The notes: a model not told the origin generated them from the sequence alone. Numbered from the stretch's first letter, positions 1 to 10,089 are shown. The stretch: DNA of 64,000 nt from Ammoniphilus sp. CFH 90114 (GCF_004123195.1 NZ_SDLI01000003.1:62001-126000); one strand, 5' to 3'. Translations and numbers: made by a program.

Positions 1-1130
1 GCCACAAGCATCGATTGCTCGTCTACATCAAACTTAGGGTGGTGATGGGGATAGTCCGCCCCAAGCTCAGGATTTCCTCCACCTACGAAAAAGAATGACC
101 CTGGAACTTTCTGCGTATAGTAAGCAAAGTCCTCTCCACCCATGATCGGCTTCATCTCAAATACGTTTTCTGTGCCAAGCACTTCCTTGGCTTGTTCCAC
201 GATAACACGTGTTTGCTCAGGATGATTCCACACCGCTGGGTAACCCCTATGATAGACGACATTCGCTTGAGCCCCGGATGCTAGACAGGTAGCTTCCGTT
301 ACGGCCTTGAGAGAATCCTCCATATCATCACGTACTTCTTCGTCGAATGTCCTTACCGTTCCCATAAGCTTGGCTGTGTTTGGAATGACATTATAAGCAT
401 TTCCGCTGATAAAGGAACCTACCGTGAGAACAGCCGGCTTCAATGGATCGACTCGACGACTTACAATTTGTTGCAGATTGAGGACAAGTTGACTTCCTAC
501 AACAAGAGAGTCTACCGTCAGATGCGGAGTTGCACCATGTCCCCCTTTGCCCATGATCTCAATGTCAAAATCATCCGTAGCCGCCATCATATAACCCTCA
601 ACATAACCTAATTTTCCTATAGGAATCCCAGACCAAACGTGAGCACCATAGATAACATCCACTCCATCCAAGCAGCCATCTTCAATCATAGGAAGCGCAC
701 CTCCGGGAGCCACCTCCTCAGCAAACTGGTGGATAAATACTACATTTCCTTGCAAATGTTCACGCACTTCACTCAATAGCTGAGCCACCCCAAGAAGCGT
801 CGTGGTATGCACATCATGACCGCAAGCATGCATGACACCAGGTATACGAGACTTGTATTCCACTTCCTTCTCATCCTGGATCGGAAGAGCGTCGAAATCA
901 GCACGAAGAGCTACCGTCTTTCCAGGTTTTCCTCCGCGCAAGAGTCCCACAACCCCTCTTCCTCCTACCCCTGTTCTCACCTCTAACCCTAGTGACGTCA
1001 AGAATTCCGCTACCTTTTTTGGTGTGCTCTCTTCTTCAAACGAGAGCTCCGGATACATATGGAAATCACGCCGAATTTTCACTAGCTCGGGATAGATCTC
1101 CTGAAGTCTTGAAAATAATTGATTCCGCAT
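1..1130 (-). CDS. M20 family amidohydrolase (N-acyl amino acid / hippurate hydrolase type), 3' end cut by window
   Basis: Reading the minus strand from the ATG at 1128-1130 gives an open frame to base 1 with no stop, so the C-terminus lies outside the window. The start has an AAAGGATG ribosome site. The protein begins MRNQLFSRLQEIYPELV and carries M20D signatures: RRDFHMYPE near the N-terminus, ALRADFDALPI, then the metal-ligand segment GVMHACGHDVHTT, a later HQFAEE, and GGEDFA towards the C-terminus. These zinc peptidase-fold enzymes hydrolyse N-acyl amino acids or related amides in the cytoplasm; the substrate cannot be read from sequence. It diverges from pyrR with a 312-nt gap. Family call is firm, exact substrate is not. 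Confidence 0.9.
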   Translation of the reverse strand, partial: MRNQLFSRLQEIYPELVKIRRDFHMYPELSFEEESTPKKVAEFLTSLGLEVRTGVGGRGVVGLLRGGKPGKTVALRADFDALPIQDEKEVEYKSRIPGVMHACGHDVHTTTLLGVAQLLSEVREHLQGNVVFIHQFAEEVAPGGALPMIEDGCLDGVDVIYGAHVWSGIPIGKLGYVEGYMMAATDDFDIEIMGKGGHGATPHLTVDSLVVGSQLVLNLQQIVSRRVDPLKPAVLTVGSFISGNAYNVIPNTAKLMGTVRTFDEEVRDDMEDSLKAVTEATCLASGAQANVVYHRGYPAVWNHPEQTRVIVEQAKEVLGTENVFEMKPIMGGEDFAYYTQKVPGSFFFVGGGNPELGADYPHHHPKFDVDEQSMLV

Positions 1131-1207
1131 CGTGATCATCCTTTTTTTCGTTCAATTGTTATTCACATTTCTTACATCATAACACATCTCGATTGCAAAG
1201 TTTTATA

Positions 1208-1236
1208 TTGACAACCTGTAATAGGCATGCCATAAT
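1208..1236 (+). promoter_or_regulatory. sigma-A promoter of pyrR-pyrP
   Basis: TTGACA at 1208-1213 is separated by exactly 17 nt from CATAAT at 1231-1236. Transcription should begin near 1243, just upstream of the pyr attenuator. Confidence 0.85.
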
Positions 1237-1250
1237 GATTTCAATTCAAT

Positions 1251-2009
<759 letters not shown>

Positions 2010-2013
2010 TCCT

Positions 2014-3369
2014 ATGGCTAAAAATTTTATTGATGTCCACGAAACCCCACCTATTCAAAAGCTTGTCCCTTTAAGCTTACAGCACTTGTTTGCGATGTTT
2101 GGAGCTACCGTTCTTGTCCCACTTATTACAGGACTGGATATACAAGCTGCTCTTTTATCTAGCGGAATTGGCACCTTGCTCTTTATCTTCCTAACCAAAG
2201 GCCTTGTTCCCAACTATTTGGGTTCCTCTTTTGCCTTTATTGGTCCGATTATTACCGTCTCTGCTAGTGAAGGACCTGGAGCTGCCATGTTAGGCTGTTT
2301 ATTAGCGGGTATCGTCTACGTGATCGTCGCCCTAATCGTGTCCAAAGTCGGAGTGAATTGGCTGCATCGTCTGCTCCCGCCTATGGTTATCGGGTCAATT
2401 ATCATTGTAATTGGACTTAGCTTATCTGGGGTTGCAGTAAATTGGGCCATTAATGACCCATTAAGTGCTGATCCCGTTTATTCCGTTGGTGCTGTAGAAA
2501 TTGCTTTTGTTACACTCATTACAACTGTTGTTGCCACTATCTTTTTTAAAGGATTCTTGTCTGTCATCCCGATCCTAACGGGAATGGTTACCGGTTATAT
2601 CTATACTTTAATCCGATTTCCTGAATGGATCGACCTAACTTCTATCGCTAACGCATCGTGGTTTATTACACCAGGAGAAATGTTTACGCAACATCTGCTT
2701 ACCACACAATTGCTTGGAGCTTTTAGCTCTCCTGGAGCCTGGATTGGTGCTTTAATTATTGTTCCTGTCGCCTTTGTTACTTTAGCTGAACATATTGGTC
2801 ACTTACTTGTAACAGGCCGTGTAATGGATCGTGATTTAATGGTAAAACCAGGATTGCATCGCACCCTGTTAGGAGATGGTTTAGCTACTTCCTTAGCGGC
2901 ATTCATCGGTGGACCTCCTAACACCACGTATGGAGAAAACATCGGGGTACTTGCGATTACTCGCGTATTCAGCCGTAATGTCATCGGACTTGCTGCCATC
3001 TTTGCCATTATCTTTGCCTTTGTAGGTAAGATCGGTGCTGCTCTGATGACGATTCCAAAACCTGTCCTTGGCGGTGTCACTATTATCCTATTTGGGATCA
3101 TCGCAGCTCAAGGGGTACGGATGTATGTAGAACATAAAGTCGAATTTGCGGACAAACGCAACATGGTGATCGCAGCCATCATCCTCGTTACCGGAATCGG
3201 CGGATTCAAACTAGAATTCCATGACATTACCATTAGCAATATCATCGCTAACCTCACCATTGACAATATCGCAATGGCTACCTTCCTTGGTATCCTGCTT
3301 CATGCTATCCTTCCAGGTAAGGAAACTGCATTTGGTGAAGTGGAAAAAGAAGTACGCAAGGCATCATAA
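2014..3369 (+). CDS. pyrP: uracil permease (NCS2 / uracil-xanthine family)
   Basis: 451 residues with about 12-14 hydrophobic segments. The ATG at 2014 follows the strong site GAGGAGG (1995-2001), four nt after the pyrR stop; an in-frame start at 1993 lies inside pyrR. NCS2 hallmarks include QHLFAMFGATVLVP near residue 25, SSFAFIGP, LAEHIGH and the GGPPNTTYGENIG loop in the middle third. It imports uracil with protons across the cytoplasmic membrane. Co-transcription with pyrR under the attenuator would shut off import when UMP is plentiful. A terminator follows directly, so the biosynthetic pyr genes are not part of this transcript. Confidence 0.95.
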   Translation: MAKNFIDVHETPPIQKLVPLSLQHLFAMFGATVLVPLITGLDIQAALLSSGIGTLLFIFLTKGLVPNYLGSSFAFIGPIITVSASEGPGAAMLGCLLAGIVYVIVALIVSKVGVNWLHRLLPPMVIGSIIIVIGLSLSGVAVNWAINDPLSADPVYSVGAVEIAFVTLITTVVATIFFKGFLSVIPILTGMVTGYIYTLIRFPEWIDLTSIANASWFITPGEMFTQHLLTTQLLGAFSSPGAWIGALIIVPVAFVTLAEHIGHLLVTGRVMDRDLMVKPGLHRTLLGDGLATSLAAFIGGPPNTTYGENIGVLAITRVFSRNVIGLAAIFAIIFAFVGKIGAALMTIPKPVLGGVTIILFGIIAAQGVRMYVEHKVEFADKRNMVIAAIILVTGIGGFKLEFHDITISNIIANLTIDNIAMATFLGILLHAILPGKETAFGEVEKEVRKAS

Positions 3370-3376
3370 TCTAAAG

Positions 3377-3408
3377 AACGGCTTGTCCTAATTGGACAGC
3401 CGTTTTTA
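3377..3408 (+). terminator. intrinsic terminator after pyrP
   Basis: AACGGCTTGTCC (3377-3388) pairs with GGACAGCCGTT (3394-3404), with one bulge, followed by a T run. It closes the pyrR-pyrP transcript. Confidence 0.85.
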
Positions 3409-3412
3409 TATG

Positions 3413-3454
3413 CAAAAAAACGTGTGAGGACCTAAAGGCTAGTCCATCACACGT
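3413..3454 (-). terminator. intrinsic terminator after mrpG
   Basis: ACGTGTGA (3420-3427) and TCACACGT (3447-3454) form a stem with an inner GGAC/GTCC pairing. The A run at 3414-3420 gives a U tract on the minus strand, so it ends the mrp transcript seven bases after the mrpG stop. Confidence 0.85.
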
Positions 3455-3460
3455 ATAGAT

Positions 3461-3859
3461 TTATTGATTTTCTGCTGCCTTCTTTAATTTTTTAGTCATT
3501 CTTTTATCTCTTTTCAAATCATCACGCTTCAAATCGTCTTTTATTGTTTTTTCCCACAGGGGTACTTGAGTTCGGTAGGCTGCCCTTGCGATCAGATGAC
3601 CTCCCACTGGAGCAGTTATGAAAACAAATACAATCCCTAATAAAAGCTTTGCACTGATCAAGCCATCGACAAAATAGAAAAAGATAAACGCTCCCACTAA
3701 AATAGACATGATTCCAAGCGTCGCTGCTTTCGTAGCAGCGTGTGACCGGTTATAAATATCCGGCAAGCGCAGTAAACCATACGTGCTTAGCAGGCTTAGT
3801 AAAGATCCGATAACAAGGAGGATCCCTACCACGATCTTAGCGATTTCGATTACGTTCAA
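3461..3859 (-). CDS. mrpG: Mrp/Mnh Na+/H+ antiporter subunit G
   Basis: About 132 residues with three hydrophobic segments, matching MrpG/PhaG (motifs YGLLRLPDIYNRSHAATKAATLG and TAPVGGHLIARAAY). The start is uncertain: a GTG at 3868 lies inside the AAAGAGGTG ribosome site, so the TTG at 3859 is preferred. It overlaps the end of mrpF by about 20 nt, which suggests translational coupling. The C-terminus carries a tandem LKRDDLKRD duplication in a lysine-rich tail, longer than typical MrpG. Subunit G is needed for assembly and activity of the seven-subunit membrane complex that exchanges cytoplasmic Na+ for protons. Confidence 0.92.
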   Translation of the reverse strand: MNVIEIAKIVVGILLVIGSLLSLLSTYGLLRLPDIYNRSHAATKAATLGIMSILVGAFIFFYFVDGLISAKLLLGIVFVFITAPVGGHLIARAAYRTQVPLWEKTIKDDLKRDDLKRDKRMTKKLKKAAENQ

Positions 3860-4121
3860 TGACTTCACCTCTTTCTAAGAACTTCGAGAAGGAGATCGTT
3901 CCAATAAAAGATAGTATTCCGATTAATAAAATGACCTCCAAGAACGCCTGAGTATTTAGCATGACAGAAAGAATCGCAACAAGGCCAATAATATTAACAC
4001 CAATGGTATCTAGGGCGATTACACGATCAGGAGTAGATGGTCCCTTGAAGACCCGATAGAAGGTTCCAAGTATAGATACGGCAATTAAGATTAATGAGGT
4101 CATAAGCAACATTTCAAACAT
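3837..4121 (-). CDS. mrpF: Mrp Na+/H+ antiporter subunit F
   Basis: 94 residues with three predicted membrane segments and the MrpF signature GPSTPDRVIALDTIGVN around residues 28-44. The start has a textbook AAGGAGGTG ribosome site and the ATG shares one base with the mrpE TAA stop. It is a small integral membrane subunit of the Mrp complex and is required for assembly. Its 3' end overlaps mrpG. Confidence 0.95.
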   Translation of the reverse strand: MFEMLLMTSLILIAVSILGTFYRVFKGPSTPDRVIALDTIGVNIIGLVAILSVMLNTQAFLEVILLIGILSFIGTISFSKFLERGEVIERNRNR

Positions 4122-4597
4122 TACCGCGTCACCTCCTTAATAGCTCTCTCAAACGAATTCTTGATCTGGCTAATAGCTTCTTGAGTATCTGGCAGATCCA
4201 TCGCGTGGATATACAACGTATCTCCTTTTGGTGAAACCTCAAGCGTAAGTGTACCCGGTGTTAAAGTAATCAAACTCGCCAACAAGGTGATCTCCCAATC
4301 GCTCTTCAAATCTGTAGGCAAGGCGAAAATACCAGGGCGAAAGTCCATATTTGGACGAAGAATTAATTTGATTACACTAATACTCGACAAAATCAGTTCC
4401 TTAATGAATAACAAGATAAGACTGACGATGGCAATTACCCTTTTAAAGTAGAAGGGACCCTGGAGAAATCGGTGCAAAAAGTAAATTAACCCCAAGCCAA
4501 TAATATACCCCAATATAAACGTAACCGGATCCCAACTCTGATTTAAGAACATCCAGATAAAAGCCAGTAAAAAGTTTAATAAGACTTGCACGGCCAT
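4121..4597 (-). CDS. mrpE: Mrp Na+/H+ antiporter subunit E
   Basis: 158 residues, the family length, beginning MAVQVLLNFLLAF. Two or three hydrophobic segments are followed by a soluble C-terminal domain with the MrpE motif ITLTPGTLTLEVS and YIHAMDLPD. The ribosome site is GGAGTAG. It lies six nt after mrpD and shares one base with mrpF. MrpE is part of the assembled complex; in Bacillus homologues it supports antiport but is less critical than MrpA and MrpD. Confidence 0.95.
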   Translation of the reverse strand: MAVQVLLNFLLAFIWMFLNQSWDPVTFILGYIIGLGLIYFLHRFLQGPFYFKRVIAIVSLILLFIKELILSSISVIKLILRPNMDFRPGIFALPTDLKSDWEITLLASLITLTPGTLTLEVSPKGDTLYIHAMDLPDTQEAISQIKNSFERAIKEVTR

Positions 4598-4603
4598 AGT
4601 GAT

Positions 4604-6088
4604 CTACTCCTTTAATACGGCTTGAATATAGATGGTTGGATCCATTAGCGTTTCGGCAGCTATCTCAATATACGGATAGAAGAAATCTGCTCCTAAGCCT
4701 AGTGCAAAAGATAAGAATACTAAGACAGCACATGGGGCTAGTAACCCTTTATCCGAACCTTTTTCTTCCTTAGGACTTAACTTGGTTTCACCCCAGAATC
4801 CATGCATAAATACCTTCATTATGGAATATAGCACGATTAAACTTGTTGCCAAGCTGATCCCAACAAGCCAATACATCTCAGCTGTGAGACCGCCTTGGAC
4901 AATTAACAGCTTCCCAATGAAACCACTTAACGGTGGGACACCAGCTAAAGCAATGGCTGCTATAAAAAACATCCATCCAAGCACAGGATGATACTTAATT
5001 AGACCGCCCATCTTCTGTAGGTGACTAGTTCCAGCAATTCCAATCATCGCTCCCCCAAGAAGGAATAACAGAGCCTTTATGATCATGTCATTAATCAAGT
5101 AGAAGATAGCCCCTTCTACTGCTGCAGTAGTATGAGCAGCTAGGCCAAAAACAATAAAACCAACAGCAATCACAACATTATACGCTAACACTTGACGAAC
5201 ATCAGAAAAAGCTATAGCACCGATGGCTCCTAAGATCATCGTTGCCCCTGCCATCCAACCTATTATTTGGTGAGTGACCTCTGGTTGATGGTAGAAGATT
5301 AACGTAAATGTTCTAAACAGCGCATAAATCCCTACCTTCGTTAGTAACCCTGCAAATATAGCCGCTATGGACGTAGGAGGTGCACTATAGGAACCTGGTA
5401 ACCAGAAGTATAGAAACAAGCCTGCTTTTAGACTAAACACAATCAAGAACATAAGAGCTACAACATTCAAAAGTCCAGTTTGCCCTACTTCCGCTACTCT
5501 TACAGATAAGTCTGCCATATTTAGAGTTCCCGTGATCGCATACAAGTAAGCCACAGAGGCTACAAACAAGGCAGAAGAAACAATATTAACCACTAGGTAT
5601 TTTATCGTCTCTCGGAGCTGAATTTTAGTAGCTCCTAACACAATAAGGGCATAAGAAGAGATGAGCATAACCTCAAAAAATACAAACAAATTAAATATAT
5701 CTCCGGTTAAGAACGAACCACTTACACCCGTCAACAAGAATTGAAAGAAGGGATAGTAATAATACTTTTCTCTATCCAGTCCAATTCCACGGAAAGAAAA
5801 CCATAAACAGCTTAGCGCAACAATCCCCGATGTAAGTACTAACAAACTAGCAAACATATCTGCAACAAAGACGATCCCGAATGGAGGAAGCCAACCTCCC
5901 ATATATAACGTTTGGATTCCCTCGGTATAGACCTGCTGAACAATCGAACTGGCGATCCCAATGAAAGCGAGCAAAGATATCAAGCTCAGCCATCTTTGTA
6001 CAACAATATGCTTGCTAAAGAAAATGAGGATTATTCCTGTCATGATCGGAAGTACAATAGGTAAAACAATAAGGTTATTCATGTTCAT
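4604..6088 (-). CDS. mrpD: Mrp Na+/H+ antiporter subunit D (NuoM/NuoN-like)
   Basis: 494 residues, about 14 membrane segments. It contains the proton-antiporter core of complex I subunits: FFEVMLISSYALIVLG with a conserved glutamate near residue 138, a lysine-bearing FSLKAGLFLYFWLPGSYSAPPTSIAA around 220-245, and LAGVPPLSGFIGK. These residues are the ion-translocating machinery of this family. The reading frame overlaps mrpC by 14 nt. A second ATG at 6082 has slightly better spacing from AAGGGG and could be the true start. Confidence 0.96.
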   Translation of the reverse strand: MNMNNLIVLPIVLPIMTGIILIFFSKHIVVQRWLSLISLLAFIGIASSIVQQVYTEGIQTLYMGGWLPPFGIVFVADMFASLLVLTSGIVALSCLWFSFRGIGLDREKYYYYPFFQFLLTGVSGSFLTGDIFNLFVFFEVMLISSYALIVLGATKIQLRETIKYLVVNIVSSALFVASVAYLYAITGTLNMADLSVRVAEVGQTGLLNVVALMFLIVFSLKAGLFLYFWLPGSYSAPPTSIAAIFAGLLTKVGIYALFRTFTLIFYHQPEVTHQIIGWMAGATMILGAIGAIAFSDVRQVLAYNVVIAVGFIVFGLAAHTTAAVEGAIFYLINDMIIKALLFLLGGAMIGIAGTSHLQKMGGLIKYHPVLGWMFFIAAIALAGVPPLSGFIGKLLIVQGGLTAEMYWLVGISLATSLIVLYSIMKVFMHGFWGETKLSPKEEKGSDKGLLAPCAVLVFLSFALGLGADFFYPYIEIAAETLMDPTIYIQAVLKE

Positions 6089-6413
6089 TTCCCCTTAGCT
6101 GATCCATATCGTCCGTCCCTAATTCTTTGTAAGCTCGATAAGCTAGAACGCAGAAGAATCCGGTTACCCCGAAGCTAATTACAATAGCTGTAAGGATAAG
6201 TGCTTGTGGAAGGGGATCAGTGTAAAGGGCAGCCTCCTCACCTAATAATGGTGGTGACCCTGTTTTTACACCCGCCATGGTAAGAATCAACAAGTGAACA
6301 GCATGGCTTATGATTCCCGTCCCAATAACAATGCGCAATAAGCTTTTCGTTAAAATCAGGTATGTGGCAACCATAAATAATATTCCAATTACTACAGACA
6401 TCAAAATCTCCAT
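6075..6413 (-). CDS. mrpC: Mrp Na+/H+ antiporter subunit C (NuoK-like)
   Basis: 112 residues with three hydrophobic helices, homologous to NuoK: IIGTGIISHAVHLLIL-type core and DPLPQALILTAIVISFGVTGFF. It shares its first base with the last base of mrpB and overlaps mrpD, as in other mrp operons. It is a membrane subunit of the antiporter complex. Confidence 0.95.
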   Translation of the reverse strand: MEILMSVVIGILFMVATYLILTKSLLRIVIGTGIISHAVHLLILTMAGVKTGSPPLLGEEAALYTDPLPQALILTAIVISFGVTGFFCVLAYRAYKELGTDDMDQLRGNEHE

Positions 6414-6838
6414 TATTCATCATCCTCCCCAATCGAAAGAATAATGGTCATCGTAACGCCAACTACCGTCAAGTACACCCCTAAGTCGAATAAGACGGCA
6501 GTAGCCAATTCGGTCTTCCCAAGTACAGGAAGATAAAAATAACCAAAGGAGTGACTAAGGAAGGGAACATGGAATAAAAATGAACCTATCCCTGTAGAAA
6601 CGGCAATTAGCAGACCTAAAGCAATCATCTTTTTGTAATCTAGCGGTATAACCTTCTTCATCGTTTCAATGTCATAAGCAATATAAAGCAAAACAATGGC
6701 CCCAGCCGTCATCAAACCACCAATAAAGCCTCCACCCGGATTATGATGTCCAGCAAAAAATAAATAGACCGAAAACAGCAAGATAATGAAGGAGACTGTC
6801 TTCGTTACCGTCTGTAAAATTACATCATTGGTTCTCAA
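6413..6838 (-). CDS. mrpB: Mrp Na+/H+ antiporter subunit B
   Basis: 141 residues, four membrane segments, with the MrpB/DUF2107-type motifs HHNPGGGFIGGLMTAGAIVL near residue 30 and FDLGVYLTVVGVT near the C-terminus. The start is TTG with GGAGGG six nt upstream, and it overlaps the end of mrpA by 14 nt. In this operon mrpA and mrpB are separate genes, as in Bacillus, not fused. Confidence 0.95.
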   Translation of the reverse strand: MRTNDVILQTVTKTVSFIILLFSVYLFFAGHHNPGGGFIGGLMTAGAIVLLYIAYDIETMKKVIPLDYKKMIALGLLIAVSTGIGSFLFHVPFLSHSFGYFYLPVLGKTELATAVLFDLGVYLTVVGVTMTIILSIGEDDE

Positions 6839-9242
6839 AGTCTTCCCTCCTTGCTAGACGAAGCTTAATCATGGAAAATACTGCTAGAGCAGCTATCCCT
6901 AACACTAGAATTTCCAGCATTGTATCAAACCCCCGGAAATCTACCAAGATGACATTAACGACGTTTCTTCCTCCCGCTTCCTTATAGCTTGCTTCAAGAA
7001 AATACTCGGAGATGGGAACAAACAATCTGTTGTCGATCGCAGAAAAGGCAATCAGCATCATAACTACCCCTACCCCTAGCGAAATAAGGAAATTGGTTGC
7101 CTTAAACGGGACACGGGAAATTTCCTTCCGCAGTTTAGGTAAGTGGTAGAAGCAGAGTAAGAACAAAGCCGTAGAAACCGTCTCTACAATAAGCTGGGTT
7201 AAGGCTAAGTCAGGAGCCCTGAATATAACGAAGAACAAGGCTACAGAAAAACCTACTACCCCAACCAAGAGAATGGCTGTAAGTCTGGATTCAGCGAAGG
7301 GTACAGCTACAGCAGCACACACCATGACCAACGCTAAGATAACTTCATATACCCCTATAGGCGCCACTTGACCCTGTCCAAAACTGAAAGCATTCAAGGT
7401 AAACAGTCCGCCACCTAGTAATACGATCAAAAAAGCAAAGATATAAACCAAATAGTCTCGCATAAAACCTGTCATGTGGAAACGGGTGATTTTATTAGCA
7501 ACCCTTTCCATCGAGATAAGGCCATGGTCATAAAAATGGTTAAGGGCCAAACGTTTGGGAAACTTGTTGTAGATTCCTGACCATCTGGTTAAGGTGAAGT
7601 ACAATATCGTACCTACAGCGATAACCCCCATTGTCATAAACAATTCCGTTGTCCATCCGTGCCAATGATAAATATTGACATAGAATTGCTGCTCCGGTGC
7701 CAGTAAGCTTGGCAATATAGAAGCCATAGCCGGTTCAATGAGCGTATAGGACAATAGATTAGGAAAGATCCCGAAAATGACAACCAATGAAGCTAGAATA
7801 ATAGGTGGAATCAACATTCCTATTGGAGCTTCATGTGGCTTTTTGTCCAACTTTTCTGGTTGATATTTGCCTGTAAAAGTTTTAAACACCAACACCATGC
7901 TGTAGATAAAAGTAAAGACGCTAGCTGCCCAAGCTAAAACCGGGAAAATCATTCCCCAAGTCTGCATATTGAATATATCTAACTGACTTGCATTAAGGAC
8001 ACCTGTGAAGAAAAGCTCTTTACTTAAAAATCCATTAAACGGAGGTAAACCGGCCATAGAGAACGTACCGATAATGGCTAGTGTAAAAGTGATTGGCATA
8101 AGCGACATCAGGCCGCCCAGCTTTCGAATATCCCTTGTACCTGTTTCATGATCAACGATACCCACTACCATAAACAGGGCACCTTTAAATGTAGCGTGAT
8201 TAATTAAGTGGAAGATAGCCGCAAGCGTAGCCGTTGTATATATGGCATTTTCCTTGCTATAACCGAAATGAACGGCAGCCGAACCCAATCCGAGTAAGCA
8301 CATGATTAGTCCTAATTGACTCACTGTTGAGAAGGCCAAGATCGACTTCAAGTCTGTCTGCTTCACGGCGGAGAAAGAGCCCCAGAACAGGGTGACAATC
8401 CCAAACCCTGCAACCAGCCAGAACCATTCCGCTTGACCTGCGAAAATGGGACTAAGCCTTGCTACAAGGTAGATCCCAGCTTTAACCATAGTTGCTGAGT
8501 GCAAGTAAGCACTGACAGGTGTCGGTGCCTCCATCGCGTCAGGCAGCCAGATATGGAACGGAAATTGAGCCGACTTCGTGAAAGCGCCAAGCAAAATAAG
8601 TAGCATAGCGGGTAAGAACAGCTCATGGGTAGAAATCGTCCCCACTTGAGCAATGATCTCACGAATACTGTATGTCCCTGTCATCAAGTAGAGCAAGATG
8701 ATTCCAGCAAACATAGCAAAGCCTCCGAATACGGTAATGAGCATCGATTTCTGCGCTCCGTACCGGGACTTTTCTCTCTGATACCAATAGGCAATTAGTA
8801 AGAAGGACGCTAAACTCGTAAGTTCCCAGAATACATAAAGAACAATTAAGTTGTCAGATAGAACAACTCCTAACATCGCTCCCATAAACATGAGGAGATA
8901 CACGTAGAAAGAGTTGAGCGCTTCCTTCTCCTTAGATAAATAATAGATGGAATACAACACCACCAAAGACCCAATTCCTGTAATTAAAAGAGCAAACAGT
9001 AGCCCTAGCCCATCAACATAAGCTGTAAAATTAATGTTAAGTGAGGGAATCCACTCTACAGTATGCTGAACGGTTTCTCCGTTAGAAACAACAGGAAGGA
9101 ATTGAATGAGATAAGAAAACAACAAAACGGGCAAAATGAGGACAAACCAACCCGTGTGTATTTGGCGTACATATTTATACAAAAATGGTATAAATATGGC
9201 CAAAATGAAAGGTGATAATATAACGAGCTGTAGCCAGGCCAA
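6825..9242 (-). CDS. mrpA: Mrp Na+/H+ antiporter subunit A (NuoL-like)
   Basis: 805 residues, the usual MrpA length. The N-terminal two thirds is NuoL-like (WELTSLASFLLIAYW, FHIWLPDAMEAPTPVSAYLHSATMVKAG around residues 225-250, and MAGLPPFNGFLSKE), and the C-terminal third is the MrpA-specific MbhD/MbhE-like extension (FRAPDLALTQLIVETVSTALF and VNVILVDFRGFDTMLEILVLG). It is the largest subunit and forms one ion path of the antiporter. It begins with TTG behind GGGAGG. As first gene of the seven-gene operon its upstream region (9243-9400) must hold the promoter; no clear -35 was found. Confidence 0.96.
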   Translation of the reverse strand: MAWLQLVILSPFILAIFIPFLYKYVRQIHTGWFVLILPVLLFSYLIQFLPVVSNGETVQHTVEWIPSLNINFTAYVDGLGLLFALLITGIGSLVVLYSIYYLSKEKEALNSFYVYLLMFMGAMLGVVLSDNLIVLYVFWELTSLASFLLIAYWYQREKSRYGAQKSMLITVFGGFAMFAGIILLYLMTGTYSIREIIAQVGTISTHELFLPAMLLILLGAFTKSAQFPFHIWLPDAMEAPTPVSAYLHSATMVKAGIYLVARLSPIFAGQAEWFWLVAGFGIVTLFWGSFSAVKQTDLKSILAFSTVSQLGLIMCLLGLGSAAVHFGYSKENAIYTTATLAAIFHLINHATFKGALFMVVGIVDHETGTRDIRKLGGLMSLMPITFTLAIIGTFSMAGLPPFNGFLSKELFFTGVLNASQLDIFNMQTWGMIFPVLAWAASVFTFIYSMVLVFKTFTGKYQPEKLDKKPHEAPIGMLIPPIILASLVVIFGIFPNLLSYTLIEPAMASILPSLLAPEQQFYVNIYHWHGWTTELFMTMGVIAVGTILYFTLTRWSGIYNKFPKRLALNHFYDHGLISMERVANKITRFHMTGFMRDYLVYIFAFLIVLLGGGLFTLNAFSFGQGQVAPIGVYEVILALVMVCAAVAVPFAESRLTAILLVGVVGFSVALFFVIFRAPDLALTQLIVETVSTALFLLCFYHLPKLRKEISRVPFKATNFLISLGVGVVMMLIAFSAIDNRLFVPISEYFLEASYKEAGGRNVVNVILVDFRGFDTMLEILVLGIAALAVFSMIKLRLARREDFENQ

Positions 9243-9454
9243 AACTAAAACCTCCCTTTCCGATGAACTCTAGTGCATATATTAGCATTATATATTAAAG
9301 TTTCTACCTTTTCACCTTATCGTACTCTGATTTCACTCTTTTTACTCGGTATTATAAATAGGTAGAAACAGCTTTAAAAAAATTTTTTTATGTAAAAAGC
9401 ATGTATAAAAACTCCCTCTTTGCTCCATCTTATGAAGTGAAAGAGGTGGTAGAT

Positions 9455-9667
9455 ATGGTCCTCAGATCGGCAATCGTGGCAATTCTGCTTTTCTTTGCCC
9501 TTTTTGCATCGGCATGGTTTGTCCACACTCAATTAGATCGCTATGGTGCCATTCATCATAATGAGGCGGATGTTGAAATTGCCCGGATACAACAGATAGA
9601 TTTCCAACCTTTCGATCCTTTCCAGCCACGCGAGTATATTAAGATTCGTGAACGGTTTAGGAACTAG
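9455..9667 (+). CDS. small single-pass membrane protein of unknown function
   Basis: 70 residues from the ATG at 9455, which follows AAGAGGTGG; an upstream ATG at 9401 lacks a ribosome site. One hydrophobic helix (AIVAILLFFALFASAWFV, about residues 5-22) is followed by a roughly 45-residue hydrophilic tail rich in charged residues. This suggests a membrane anchor with an exposed tail. It lies alone between the divergent mrp operon and the convergent arsR gene and has its own downstream terminator. No family is recognised. Confidence 0.65.
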   Translation: MVLRSAIVAILLFFALFASAWFVHTQLDRYGAIHHNEADVEIARIQQIDFQPFDPFQPREYIKIRERFRN

Positions 9668-9701
9668 GACCTTTGTCCTGCCTGAATTTTATAAAGGACA
9701 G

Positions 9702-9735
9702 AAAAAATAGAGGCTGATACAAAGCCTCTTTTTTC
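9702..9735. terminator. bidirectional terminator between small ORF and arsR
   Basis: AGAGGCT (9709-9715) pairs with AGCCTCT (9723-9729), flanked by six A on the left and a T run on the right, so it can stop transcripts from both sides. Confidence 0.85.
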
Positions 9736-9745
9736 ATCTAATTCG

Positions 9746-10072
9746 CTATTTTTCTTTTTGCATAGCAGACAACATAGAAATGTTATCAATTAAATGATTA
9801 TTAAATATTCCTTTTGCCACTTCCAGCAAATTCTTGATCATCGGGTCCCGTAAGGCGTAAAACACATTTGTTCCTTCCTTACGCCAACTCACGATATTTT
9901 TATTTCTTAAGACGGCTAACTGTTGGGATACGGCCGAACCCTCACTACCCAGGATCGTTTGAAGTTCATTTACATTTTTTTCTCCATCACATAAAAGTTC
10001 TAGTATTCTTATTCGCAAAGGATGGGCTAGTGCTTTGAAAAATTCCGCTTTAAACTTTGGCAATTCGTTCAT
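9746..10072 (-). CDS. ArsR/SmtB-family transcriptional repressor
   Basis: 108 residues with a winged helix-turn-helix: FFKALAHPLRIRILELL, then the recognition region GSEGSAVSQQLAVLRNKNIVSWRKEGTNVFYAL around residues 42-75. The classical ELCVCDL metal-thiolate motif is absent; only one cysteine (LLCDGE) remains at that position, so a metal or thiol signal cannot be assumed. It is 17 nt downstream of the SulP gene in the same direction, an arrangement that implies it represses its own sulP-arsR operon, probably through the operator-like repeats at 11875-11894. Confidence 0.9.
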   Translation of the reverse strand: MNELPKFKAEFFKALAHPLRIRILELLCDGEKNVNELQTILGSEGSAVSQQLAVLRNKNIVSWRKEGTNVFYALRDPMIKNLLEVAKGIFNNHLIDNISMLSAMQKEK

Positions 10073-10089
10073 CTGTTCTCCCCCTTCCT